DNA of 64,000 bases. Source: Todiramphus chloris collaris. Taxonomy: Eukaryota; Chordata; Aves; Coraciiformes; Alcedinidae. Each line of letters starts with the position of its first letter. Within the stretch, counting starts at the first letter, position 1. The position numbers and the translations under genes were made by a program. The notes under the pieces are model-generated. The model saw only the letters and a list, made by a program, of their open reading frames with translations. It was not told where the DNA came from and made no database searches. Below are positions 44,880-54,900 of the stretch, piece after piece. The stretch lies in NCBI GenBank assembly GCA_025345505.1, contig JANVCC010000153.1:1-64000 (forward strand), in the 5' to 3' direction.

Positions 44880-45194
44880 CCAGGTGGAGGAGAGGGACAA
44901 CAGAGTTTATTGGACTGTGTGGATTCGATGGCCTGGCACGTTACAACCACAAAAGTATAAAGCCCTTGTAGATACTGGTGCACAGTGCACCCTATTGCCA
45001 TCGAATCATAAAGGGACTGAATCTGTTACCATTACTGTTACCAAGAACTGACTGTAGTAGAGACTGAAGTGAGTCTAACTGGGAATAAATGGGAAAAGCA
45101 CCCTATACTGACTGGTCCAGATGCTCCGTGCATCCTTGGCATAGACTTCCTCAAGGAAGGGTATTATAAGGACCCAAAAGGGTATTGATGGGTC
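44880..45194 (+). pseudogene. Provirus C protease
   Basis: The aspartic protease active site KALVDTGAQCTLLPS is at about 44961-45005, in the same frame as gag after gag's TAG. A second block, CILGIDFLKEGYY, is readable near 45132-45170 in another frame. The two are separated by stops and a frameshift around 45030-45060. Confidence 0.8.
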
Positions 45195-46202
45195 TTGGGT
45201 ATAGCAGCTGTAGAGACTCAGGACAAAAAACAGCTGGCTGTCCTACCTAACCTTTCAGAGGAGTCTGCCGTTGTGGGTAAGATGAGAGTTGAGGTTCAAA
45301 AGGTACCAATTGCTACTGAAACGGTGCATCGACGACAATATCGCACCAACCGAGACTCTTTAGCTCCTATCCAGAAGCTGATCCGTCAACTATAGAGTCA
45401 AGTAGTGGTTAGCAAAACTCGCTCACCTTTTAAGAGTCCTATATGGCCGTTGCGGAAATCTAATGGGGAATGGAGAATAATGGTGGACTATTGTGGCCTG
45501 AATGAGGTTACGCCAGAAATGAGTGCTGCCATACCAGACATGTTGGAACTCCAGTATGAATTGGAGTCAAAGGCCACTAAATGGTATGCTACCACTGACA
45601 TTGCTAATTCATTCTGCTCTATCCCTATAGCACTAGAGTGTAGGCCTCAGTTTGCTTTCACCTGGAGAGGTGTCCAATACACCTGGAATCGACTGCCCCA
45701 GGGGTGGAAACACAGCCCTACCATTTGCCATGGACTGATCCACACTGCACTGGAGAAAGGTGGAGCTCCAGAACACCTGCAATACATTGATGACATCATT
45801 GTGTGGGGTAACACAGCAGAAGAAGTTTTTGAGAAAGGTAAGAAAATAATTGAAATCCTTTTAGATGCTGGTTTTGCCATAAAAAGAAGCAAGGTCAAGG
45901 GACCTGCACGAGAGATCCAGTTTTTGGGAATCAAATGGCAAGATGGGCGTCGCCAGATCCCGATGGATGTGGTTAACAGGATAACAGCAATGACCCCACC
46001 AACTAACAAAAAGGAAACACAAACCTTCTTAGGTGCTGTAGGCTTCTGGAGAATGCACATTCCTGGTTACAGTCAGATTGTAAAACCTCTCTATGAAGTG
46101 ACTCGAAAGAAAAACAATTTTAATTGGGATCCTGAACAAAAACAGGCCTGTGAACAGATCAAACGACAGATTGTACATGCAGTAGCTCTTGGGCCAGTCT
46201 GA
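45195..46202 (+). pseudogene. Provirus C reverse transcriptase
   Basis: The RT frame has one TAG (45393). Motifs in order: FKSPIWPLRKSNGEWRIMVD, YATTDIANSFCSIPI (first catalytic Asp), YTWNRLPQGWKHSPTICHG, LQYIDDIIVWG (the catalytic YIDD box, intact), IQFLGIKWQDGRRQIP and FLGAVGFWRMHIPGYS. YIDD and the surrounding blocks are of the ERV-L kind. The frame continues past a TGA at 46200 into RNase H. Confidence 0.9.
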
Positions 46203-47075
46203 ATAGGACAGGACATTAAAAATGTTCTCTATACTGCAGCTGGGAATAATGGTCCTACCTGGAGCCTCTGGCAGAAAGCACCAGGGGAAACTCGAGGTTG
46301 ACCCCTAGGATTTTGGAGTCGAGGATACAAAGGCTCCGAGGCCAACTATACTCCAACTGAAAAAGAAATATTGTCAGCATATGAAGGAGTTCGAGCTGCT
46401 TCAGAAGTGATCGGTACTGAAGCACAGCTCCTCCTAGCACCAAGGTTACCAGTCCTAAACTGGATGTTCAAGGGTAAATTCCCTTCCACTCATCATGCCA
46501 CCGATGCCACATGGAGTAAGTGGGCTGCATTAATCACCCAGAGAGCTCGAATAGGGAACCTCAGTCGTCCAGGAATCTTAGAGGTGATCATGGATTGGCC
46601 AGAAGGTAAAGACTTTGGAATGCCACCAGAACAGGTGGTGACACGTGCTGAAGAAGCCCCACCATACAATCAGTTATCAGATAATGATAAACAATATGCT
46701 CTGTTTACTGATGGATCTTGCCGTCTTGTAGGAAACCATCGAAAGTGGAAAGCTGCTGTTTGGAGTCCCACATGACGAGTAACAGAAGCAGCTGAGGGAG
46801 TAGGTGAATCAAGTCAGTTTGCAGAGGTAAAAGCCATCCAACTGGCCTTAAATATTGCTGAGCGAGAAAAGTGGCCAGTTCTCTATCTCTACACTGACTC
46901 ATGGATGGCAGCAAATGCCTTGTGGGGATGGCTAACACAGTGGAAGCAGAATAACTGTCAGCGCAGAGGTAAACCCATTTGGGCTGCCACACTGTGGCAA
47001 GACATTGCTGCTCAGATAGAGAAATTAGTTGTAAAGGTCCGTCACGTGGATGCCCACGGACCTAAACATTGAGCC
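46203..47075 (+). pseudogene. Provirus C connection and RNase H
   Basis: The same frame as RT, with TGA stops at 46299, 46773 and 47070. Connection: SRGYKGSEANYTPTEKE. RNase H acidic residues: LFTDGSCRLV (Asp), SSQFAEVKAIQ (Glu), LYLYTDSWMA (Asp). VRHVDAHGPKH precedes the stop at 47070, and QVDQAAK after it holds the last Asp. Confidence 0.85.
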
Positions 47076-47655
47076 ACTGAGGAATATCAAAACAACCAGC
47101 AAGTTGATCAGGCTGCTAAAGTGTTCCAGACAGACTTAGACTGGGAACATAAAGGTGAACTATTTTTAGCTCAGTGGGCTCATGATACTTCAGGACATCA
47201 GGGAAGAGATGCAATATACAAATGGGCACGTGACCGAGGGGTGGATTTAACCATGGACACTATTGCACAGGTTATCCATGACTGTGAAACATGCGCTGCA
47301 ATCAAACAAGCAAAGAGGTTAAAACCTTTGTGGTATGGGGGACGATGGTCCAAGTATAAGTATGGGCAGGCCTGGCAGATTGATTACATCACACTGCCTC
47401 AAACCCGCCAGGGTAAGCACTATGTGCTTACAATGGTGGAAGCAACCACTGGATGGCTGGAAACCCATCCTGTACCTCACACCACTGCCCGGAACACCAT
47501 CGTGGGCCTGGAAAAGCAGATCCTGTGGCGACATGGTACTCCAGAGAGAATCGAGTCTGACAATGGGACTCATTTCAAAAACAATCCATAGACAATTGGG
47601 CCAAAGAGCATGGTATCGAATGGGTGTATCACATCCCCTATCATGCACCAGGTCT
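47076..47655 (+). pseudogene. Provirus C integrase, truncated
   Basis: The HHCC zinc-binding motif is visible (HDTSGHQG, later HDCETCAA). The core has WQIDYITLPQ (first Asp) and IESDNGTHF (second Asp). A frameshift near 47583 gives the TAG at 47589, and the other frame continues WAKEHGIEWVYHIPYHAPG, after which similarity ends. The catalytic Glu and C-terminal domain are missing, so the provirus is truncated here. Confidence 0.85.
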
Positions 47656-48130
47656 TCCTGACCACACTGACCACAATCAAGATAAAGGAACAAAGGGCCT
47701 GGATGCATTTCTCTTGAGTGAAGAGGGGTTTGTATAAGCATTGGACATCTGAATCTTTAGGTCCACGTAAGTTAAAATTGCAAAAACAGTAAAATGGGGG
47801 TCATATATTTTATTGTACTGTGGATTATTGTAAAAATTGTTGTTGCTTGGGACAGGAACATAAATTATTAAACTATCCGAACATTAATTAATACTACCAA
47901 GGCTAAAGACTGTTTTATTTGTACTGCCTTACCTAAGGAAGGCCTCAACTCACTAGAACTGTGACAACTATACCTGACCTGAATTTTGGAAAAGGCTAGA
48001 CAGAGGTTACTGTTCTTATTAAAATTTGAACTACAGGTTTGGCCCAAAAATTGATTTACAAATATTTCATTTGTAAATGAAATTGAAGAGAATGGTGTTT
48101 GGTAACTTCTGCAAAAGAATGTGCAAGGAT
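47656..48130 (+). pseudogene. Element A pol-end and env remnant
   Basis: Heavily decayed sequence. A short piece reads SESLGPRKLKL (about 47745-47775), and TKAKDCFICTALPKEG near 47895-47942 contains a CXXC as in class I surface subunits. Stops and frame changes are everywhere. It is assigned to A because it leads directly to A's polypurine tract and 3' LTR. Confidence 0.55.
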
Positions 48131-48150
48131 AAAAGAAAAGAGGGGGGAAT
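48131..48150 (+). promoter_or_regulatory. Element A polypurine tract
   Basis: AAAAGAAAAGAGGGGGGAAT lies directly before the 3' LTR start at 48151. The antisense relative at 14208-14222 has a very similar tract. Confidence 0.85.
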
Positions 48151-48411
48151 TGAAAGCAGGAGACAGGGTGTTTCGGGGAATTTTACTGATCAAAACACAA
48201 TGATGAAGATGATGAAGTAAATTACCACTAGAGGTCACAAAAGACCACCGGAGGGAGAAGAGACCCTAACCCTAATTTTATCACACATGCTTGGATTATA
48301 TAAATAAGCTCCAGGAACCCATTAGCACAAGACTGCCCTTTCAAGGAAATATAATTAATATATATGTTTAGCCTGCATATAAACTATGTACATAGCTTGC
48401 ACCGGAATGCA
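48151..48411 (+). repeat. Element A 3' LTR, truncated
   Basis: Starts TGAAAGCAGGAGACAGGG and follows the 5' LTR (from 21080 and 21825 on). It includes CCCTAACCCTAA at 48264-48275, the GGATTATATAAATAAG promoter box and AACCCATTAGCACAAGACTGC. Similarity stops at about 48411 after GCACATTTAGCCTG. The R-U5 part is missing. Confidence 0.82.
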
Positions 48412-49234
48412 CATTTAGCCTGTAGTGATGGTAAGATGTATATATCTTTATGGGCTGGATTATCTGAACTCCAATGTACCTTAGGCCTCCCACCATTTTT
48501 TCCTATGTGGAAAAGGACTCCTGTCTGACCCCACTGGGTGACTCACACTAAACGGGCAAAAACAGAACTAGGGGGAGATGTAGAAGGGTGGCAGGATGCA
48601 GGAGCAGCTACCCACATAGCCTGGAGGATGGAACGATTCTGGGGATTTGGATCTGCTACTGTGTGAGCACGAATGTAGATGAGTAAATTAGCCAATCAAG
48701 TGGGGAAATTAGCTAAAGGTACTAACATTAGTCTACAGTTACTTAACAGTTAACTACAACCTACATCAACACAGCTCTTCAAAACCGCATGGCACTGGAC
48801 TTAATGCTATTATAGCAAAATGGACTTTATGGCTACCTGAACCTGTCCAGTACAGAGTGATGTGTTCATATCCTGAACATTACACAGGATCTCAACACCC
48901 AGATAGCAAAGCTACAACAGCTGTCAAAAGAACACATGAACTTCAAGACCCTATGAATGATAGCTGCCTTTCAAGGGCATTTAGTTGGTTTGGATTTGGT
49001 GCTAGTAGTTGGATAAAGGGATTAATACAATATATGTTAGTTTACTGTTACAATAGTTATCTTGAGTGCAACAATATCTTGTGTAAAATCAACTATTGTG
49101 AAAGCTGTTAGCATTAAGATGATTCAACTTCCAATTATAGTAAGGAGGAAGTGAACCCTATTGATGTCCCTGTCACTGATAGCACTGAGACCAAATTCAA
49201 GTGCATAAATGTGACCAGGGTCACGGGGTGAAAG
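48412..49234 (+). pseudogene. Env transmembrane fragment of a further ERV
   Basis: A decayed env 3' part. A heptad stretch (LANQVGKLAKGTNISLQLL) precedes the text NRMALDLMLL, a stop, QNG (near 48785-48825), which is the immunosuppressive-domain position. From 48857 a frame reads CSYPEHYTG and later RAFSWFGFGASSWIKGLIQY with a following hydrophobic span (near 48980-49100), the membrane-proximal region and anchor. The segment ends with GGGTCACGGGGTGAAAG at 49219-49234, resembling the text before provirus B's 3' LTR. An LTR may begin at 49235 but is not confirmed. Confidence 0.65.
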
Positions 49235-50050
49235 TGTTGGACTCACACCTATTTTCTTACCTGTCTCTTTTCCCATGTTGTTTGTTGTAAGCACAACACA
49301 ATTGAAACTGCAAAACTCAACACTACTCATAAACATCTGGTGACTGGGCTAGACATAAAAGCTGGGTGAATATCTCGTGATCTCTGTTCTCACAGCACTG
49401 AGGAAGAGTGGTGGAATGCAGTGAAGGCTGCTTATCCCATTCTGACACACATCACAGCAGTTATCTACTCCTTGCAGAAGCTACCCAGAAAGTCATAAAT
49501 ACTTTAGACCACTGCTAAATGCTGCTTCCAGAATGCCTCTGTTTAGTGCCTAAAGATAAATGTAATCCTAACCCAACACCTAAACCCATCTAGTGGTATG
49601 TAGATGCCTTCTGGTATGCAGCCATGCCTTTCAGTGTGCCCCAGCAGTGTTTGAGAGACATCCAACGTTCACTGGGTCATCTGATTATCTGTCTATGTTC
49701 CCTTTGTTGCTGTACATTAAATGAGTGCTGTCAGCTTTTCCTGTTTATAACTTTGTTTTGCTCTGCCTGAGAGTGCTATTATAAAAGCACTTGACTTGAG
49801 CCTAGTCAGGTATTGCATTAGGGCTCTGCATCACTGCTGGCCCAGTTTGAGCAAGAGATGTTGACTGTATTGTCTTAGTAATATAATTCTTTTTAGAGTA
49901 GAACAATCTTCTGATATCGCACGAACACTTTAGGTCCTAAACAATATCTACAAAACTGAAGTGTAAAGAAAGGGGCAGAATTCTCACAGAAGCGAAAGTT
50001 TCTATTGAACACCTGAAGTGTTCAAGAGTTTCAAATAAAAAACACTTAAG
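49235..50050. other. Intergenic, no recognised feature
   Basis: About 800 bp between the retroviral block and the 3' end of SLC12A7. It could include an old LTR starting at 49235 (TGTTGGACTCAC), and ATTATAAAAGCAC at about 49778 resembles a promoter box. No second copy or duplication supports this. I see no coding sequence. Confidence 0.4.
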
Positions 50051-50059
50051 AGCTTGTTC

Positions 50060-50965
50060 AGTTCAGAAAAAGCAGATTTTATTTTAAACAACAGCACCTA
50101 CATACAACATTTTCAAAATATACATATTTGTGAACAAGACACTTAATTCTAACCAACTTGCTGTGGTATATCAATTGTTACATTTGCAACCAGGGGGATG
50201 TACTGCATCATAGCCCTAGTTTTCACTGCTATAATTGTGCAATATAATGAGCTAGTAGCTCATTAAAAAAAAAAAAAACCCACAAAAAGCCACCACCACA
50301 AAACAAACAAACAAACCAACCAACCAACAAACATTCAAACCAACCACCTGGAGGGTTCATCTACATGAAAAAGTATTTTAAATAGAGAAATTTAAAACAA
50401 GTGTAGCAAATCATGAACTTCAGGGAAACACTTTATGCACACATTATACAAATTTGGGTGGTTGTATACATTTCTGAAAGAAGTTTCCTGAACCAGGACT
50501 AATCCAAACAGAAGCAACACAAGCAGCATTTTGATAAGGGAGGAAGCCAACTTTTCCTAAAACCTTTCCCTTTTGATAGTTTTAATGTTTATTCTGCATC
50601 TAAATAAAAATTGCTTACATTTCTATGTTTAAAAACACCACTGTATTACCATTTCTTTTGTGTTTCACTACAGTTTAACAAGTGTCAGAATATGCTGTAT
50701 ATAAACATCCTAACCCATCCACCATTCATTAATTAAATCCAGAGGTATTCTCTACATCATTATTAATACATAATTTAAATACAAATTTTTAACAGAAAAA
50801 CCAGAACACATCAGAAGATTCAGCTTGCAGATGATTTTCAATGTACTAGCATTCTTAATGAAGCTGCTCAATTTACGGCAAATAACTATGAGATTTTTTC
50901 AGGGGTGTGTTTAGTTTTTTCCCCCCCAGGGAGGGAGGCTTTGTTGAACAAAATGTGCAAACAGG
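50060..50965 (-). other. SLC12A7: SLC12A7 3' untranslated region
   Basis: The sequence downstream of the stop codon on the minus strand is non-coding and A/T-rich, about 0.9 kb long if the distal polyadenylation signal is used. Candidate signals are AATAAA at 50078-50083 (distal) and at 50588-50593 (proximal, giving a UTR of about 0.4 kb). A simple (CAAA)n/(CAAC)n-like tract with an A-run lies at 50265-50345. The exact cleavage site cannot be seen. Confidence 0.65.
50078..50083 (-). terminator. SLC12A7: Candidate distal polyadenylation signal of SLC12A7
   Basis: AATAAA on the minus strand, about 0.9 kb after the stop codon. A second AATAAA is at 50588-50593. Which is used cannot be decided from sequence. 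Confidence 0.5.
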
Positions 50966-51057
50966 TTAAGAATAAATGGTGATTACTTCACGTCCACTGC
51001 CTCGGACCAGGAGAACTCTATCCAGACCTTCTGTCAGAACTTCCAGAAACTCCATGT
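50966..51057 (-). CDS. SLC12A7: SLC12A7 last coding exon
   Basis: The acceptor is ATTTCAG just above 51057, and the TAA stop is at 50966-50968. The exon completes a split Tyr codon and encodes [19 protein letters not shown] then [10 protein letters not shown], the invariant end of K-Cl cotransporters. The terminal ITIYS is shared by all KCCs. The protein end is therefore intact. Where other KCCs commonly have GGG this bird has GSG. Within the channel-like transporter this is the last strand of the cytosolic C-terminal domain. Confidence 0.93.
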
Positions 51058-51779
51058 CTGAAATATCATTAAGTCAAGGAATTTATTCAGAAAAGAAACA
51101 AAATAGCCACCAATCTCTCAAAAAGTCTAACATAAAATGCAGAAATCAGGTTCAATTTCATCAGTGACTTTTCCTGTGTAAACTTTTACTGTCCTATTAT
51201 GTAATCCACTTGTTTGCTCAGGTGGAAGTGGAAGCCTAAATTAGAGGAAATGTCTAGTTCTTCCCTACTTACCTACAGTAAAAATACAAATTATAAATAT
51301 AATAAATAAAATATATTAATTTACAAATAAAATTATAATACACACAATATAAATATAATATAATAAACTACTTTATAAATTTATTATTTATAAACAAATT
51401 GTTCTTTATATTATTATTATTTATAAAATATTTTATAAATAAAAATACACATTTTAAAATAATTTCAAAATTGAATAATGCTTTATATTAATTCACTAAA
51501 AAAAAAGAAAAACACAAACCGAAACAAAAAACAATCACCACAAAACACACCAGAACACAAATGAAACAAAAAAATCAAAAACCAACCCCACACAACAAAA
51601 AGAAAACAACCGCCACTATCATCATTTCTTAGAGCTCTGTCAGAACAAAAGTTGTTTCCTTAAAGGTGAACATGCTTATCATGTTTACCAATGGCTATCT
51701 TGACAAGTAGACAATGGCACAATCACAAAAATCAAATTCCCAATTTCAATAAAAATGGAAACAATATTGTACAGGATAC
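51058..51779 (-). other. SLC12A7: SLC12A7 intron, AT-rich
   Basis: 722-bp intron between the last two coding exons. A strongly A/T-rich stretch (ATAAATATAATAAATAAAAT type, about 51275-51480) is followed by an A/C-rich stretch (51500-51610). I see no gene. Confidence 0.85.
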
Positions 51780-51913
51780 AGTTTTCATCCCCTTTTCTGT
51801 TTTTAGGAGGTCCAGGCATATTCAGGAGAACTAGTTGAGCATGCTGTGATTTATTAAGTACTACTCCATTGAGCTTCACAGCAGTGTGCATTCTTCTCAC
51901 ATTTGACTGATTC
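51780..51913 (-). CDS. SLC12A7: SLC12A7 exon with second SPAK-type phosphosite
   Basis: 134 bp, phase 2 to 1. Acceptor ATGCTAG above 51913. Donor GTATCC below 51780, which is weak at the +4 to +6 positions. It encodes [20 protein letters not shown] then [20 protein letters not shown] and GDEN. The threonine of RRMHTAV is the site equivalent to Thr1048 of KCC3 and Thr1007 of KCC2, phosphorylated by SPAK/OSR1 to inhibit transport. NGVVLNKSQ and PGPPKNR point to KCC4 (SLC12A7) more than KCC1-3, as I recall those proteins. Confidence 0.93.
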
Positions 51914-54900
51914 CTAGCATGAAAACAAATATCTTCAAGTATTGTCACACTACTTATGTATTTGAATATGTTATGTATTTGAACTTAGAAGTTTAAACTA
52001 TATGCATGCAGAATAAGCTGTTTTCATGAACATCAGTATTTGTACACATTCAAAAAATATTTGAGAAAATGCAATACATAGGTTTAAAAGATATTCCCCC
52101 CCTTCCCCCCACAGAACATTTAACTCTGAAATTCAAGCAATTAGAAGCAAATTGACAAAACGCGTAAATCTTCCAGTTGTCAGTTATGTTTACAAAGACG
52201 AAGTAAAAAACTGTATTTTGATAAAATTAAGTTTGGTCAAAACACTGAGAACACAGACTACTCCGTTACATAAAAATGTAACTGGATTTGTACATTCCAA
52301 ACAAAGGTATTACAGGAATGCAATGGAAAGATTACAGTGGTTATGTTGTACTGTAAAAGATTTCTCTTACACTTTTTTAGAAACATTACAAGCCTGGTGA
52401 AAAAAATTCAGAAAAATTATAGAACGTATGAAAAAATGATCTGAAATTGAGCCTGTCCCCTTACATTATCAATACTAACTACTGCTTTGTTTCTTGCATC
52501 CACAAATATAATAATCTTAAATTTGTGCACAAAAGAAAGGAACCACTAGGACGTCAGAGATTTCCTTATTTTAGGATTTACCTTGGAAGATTTAGTTGCT
52601 TTTCAGAACAAAACAAAAGAATGGTTTCCTTGTAGTTCCTGAGAAAGTGCCATCTGCGTAAAACTAGCCAAGACTGGAAATGAGTCATACGCTACTGTGC
52701 AACAGAAATATTGATGTTCTACCCAAGCCCATTTAAAGATCTGCCGACCTAGATTAGATTCTTTACAAGTGAAATTAGTCACTTCAAAGGGAACCTCAGA
52801 AACATAGGGTGACAGCACATCTCAAGAGCAGAGATATTGGTATGTTGCTATAAGACACTTATATCACTCTATCCTGTGCAATTTTCTTAGCACATTAAGT
52901 AATGATCTCACAGTAAAAGCACAACTGTATCCTGCTCAGCTGGGTTCACATACTATCCTATAACAGAGACACAATTGGCAGGTTAGTAGCAGCAGGACAT
53001 TAGACATCCTCTGAAGTGACTCATCAAGTCTGGTGTCTTTTGAATTCCACTAACAGCAATCAAAATTACAGCACAAAATCCAGCACTGTTTCAGCTCAAG
53101 TAAACCAGAGAGAAGTTACTGAGGTCTCTTCCCTCCGCCCAGAGTAAAACATTACAAAAAGGAAACACACATTTCTGTTCTACCACCAGAGGTCATTGCA
53201 GGGTACTACATAAACAATCCTAGAATCTTCGAACAATGAGGCCACTTTCAGATGACATAAACAGGGAGCTGAGAACACAGGGGACCAAGAAAGATAAAGA
53301 ATGCTGGGAGCATGCATACATACTTTTGATCTACCAAGCCCTGTTTTTTAACATCGAAGGAAAAAGCTATTAATATTTATTAGAAGTACCATGTCTTATG
53401 ATATATTTTCATCCCTGACTTTGCAGAGGCAATTAGAAAAACCAAAAGAAGGTCATTTGGCCTGAAGTTTAGTGGCCATTGGAGGCCAGCCCCATAAATT
53501 TCAATTGATTCTCTTTTTTTGTTGTTCCCTTTCCACATTTCCTCCACCCAAAACAATGACATTTCCAAAACTGAGTTTATCAGTCCCTCCTGGTGGATTT
53601 TGTGACAGCAGCCATCTGTCCTAAGAAAAAACTGTAAAAAAAAAAAAAAAAATGCACTAAAAAAAACATTCTGTGAAGCTCAGTTTTTCAGAAGCAGAAC
53701 AGCACCTTGAGAAGACCAAAGGAAGAGAGAAGAAAGAGTGTGTAACTGAAGAGGTGTATAAATATTGAAATAGAAACACTATTAAACTAAAGATGAAATG
53801 CAGGGGAATTATGGAGGGTGTAAATTTGAGATGAAGTGGGCAAGAATTCAGCACTGAAACAAAGCCTCAAATTGACTAGAGGTACATTGTGTACAATGTG
53901 AACCAAGGCGAACTTCATTAAGCTGCTATAACTGAAATCATACAGGGTACACAAAGTAAGTTTTCTGAGTTTTCATAAGAAGCTCAATTTGATAGAGAAA
54001 ACGAAGATAACACTGTGCTCTGTAAAAAAGCAGACCAGTCAGAAGACAGATCCACCCAACAACAGAGAGAGATGTAGTGTCTCATTTTTGTATGCTGTCA
54101 TACTCAATGTATATCTGAACTTAGGTTATTTCTACATGTCATGGGTCTGGCTGAGCTGCTTTTCCCCATCCAGCCCTCATGCTACAGTACTAGGAGCTGG
54201 AGGGTGTTGATAACACACCCGTGTTATGACTGCCAGTGCTCACACGGCATCAGAGGCTGGGAGGGTGGGCAAGAGGGGGGAGAGGATACAGCCAACCTGA
54301 GCTGACCAGTGGGATATTCCATACCATATGACATCAGCTCAACTATAAAGGGAGAGGGCAGGAGGAGGAGGATGGGGGGACATTCTGCTTAGTCCACCAA
54401 GCGGCTGCTTTGTGTTCCTGGAGCCCTGTTTTCTGGACTCAGCCTGACATCACCTGCAGATAGGAAGTAGAGAATAACATCTTATCTATCATAACCTACG
54501 GCTCTTTGCGTCTTATTCTCTCCCTGCGTGCCGTGCTGAAGGGGGTTGGGGGGGGAAGGAGTGATAGAAGGGTTCAACCCACCACCACAGTCAACCCACC
54601 ACACTACACATGTATGGATTGGTAGAAGGGGCCCAAGTACTGATATACTGATATATAAATGTGAAAGTTCTCTTTACTTAGACAAAAAGGATGAATATTT
54701 TCATAATTATATCACATTGGGGGCTACTTTCCTAAGATAAAAATATATTCATTTTTAAATATATTTAATTAGGAAACACTGGTGCGGAAGTACTGTCAAT
54801 TTTTACATTCTTACAGAAATATACTGTGACTTACCTTGAATAGAAAGTTGGTAATATATACAAGAATTAACAAATTAACAAATCACAATGAAGAGTATGT

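Larger units (their letters stand above)
41772..47655 (+). mobile_element. Provirus C: ERV-L-like (class III) element, 3' truncated
   Basis: 5' LTR 41772-42588, primer site 42596-42613, gag 42732-44862, protease near 44971, pol from 45195 to about 47650. The RT and integrase blocks resemble ERV-L and spuma-type polymerases. The element stops inside the integrase core. The C-terminal integrase domain, any dUTPase, and the 3' LTR are missing, so no target duplication can be checked. Gag and pol retain their frames over long distances, with isolated stops. Confidence 0.87.
21080..48411 (+). mobile_element. Element A: class I ERV, host of the nested insertions
   Basis: Element A is a gammaretrovirus-like provirus now in pieces. 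Its 5' LTR is 21080-22393, split by a solo LTR. A primer site and leader plus start of gag follow to 23148. Gag resumes at 39925-40220, and nucleocapsid plus protease at 40798-41182. Env tail, polypurine tract and a truncated 3' LTR are at about 47660-48411. The gag reading continues in sense from one side of provirus B to the other, which shows that B inserted into A. Most of pol is absent, lost around provirus C. The 3' LTR end is missing, so A's own target duplication cannot be checked. All genes are broken. Confidence 0.8.

Noticed and set aside
48857..49111. Possible intact small membrane protein of 84 codons
   Set aside because: It is the membrane-proximal and anchor part of a decayed env TM. 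The upstream TM text has stops and lies in other frames.
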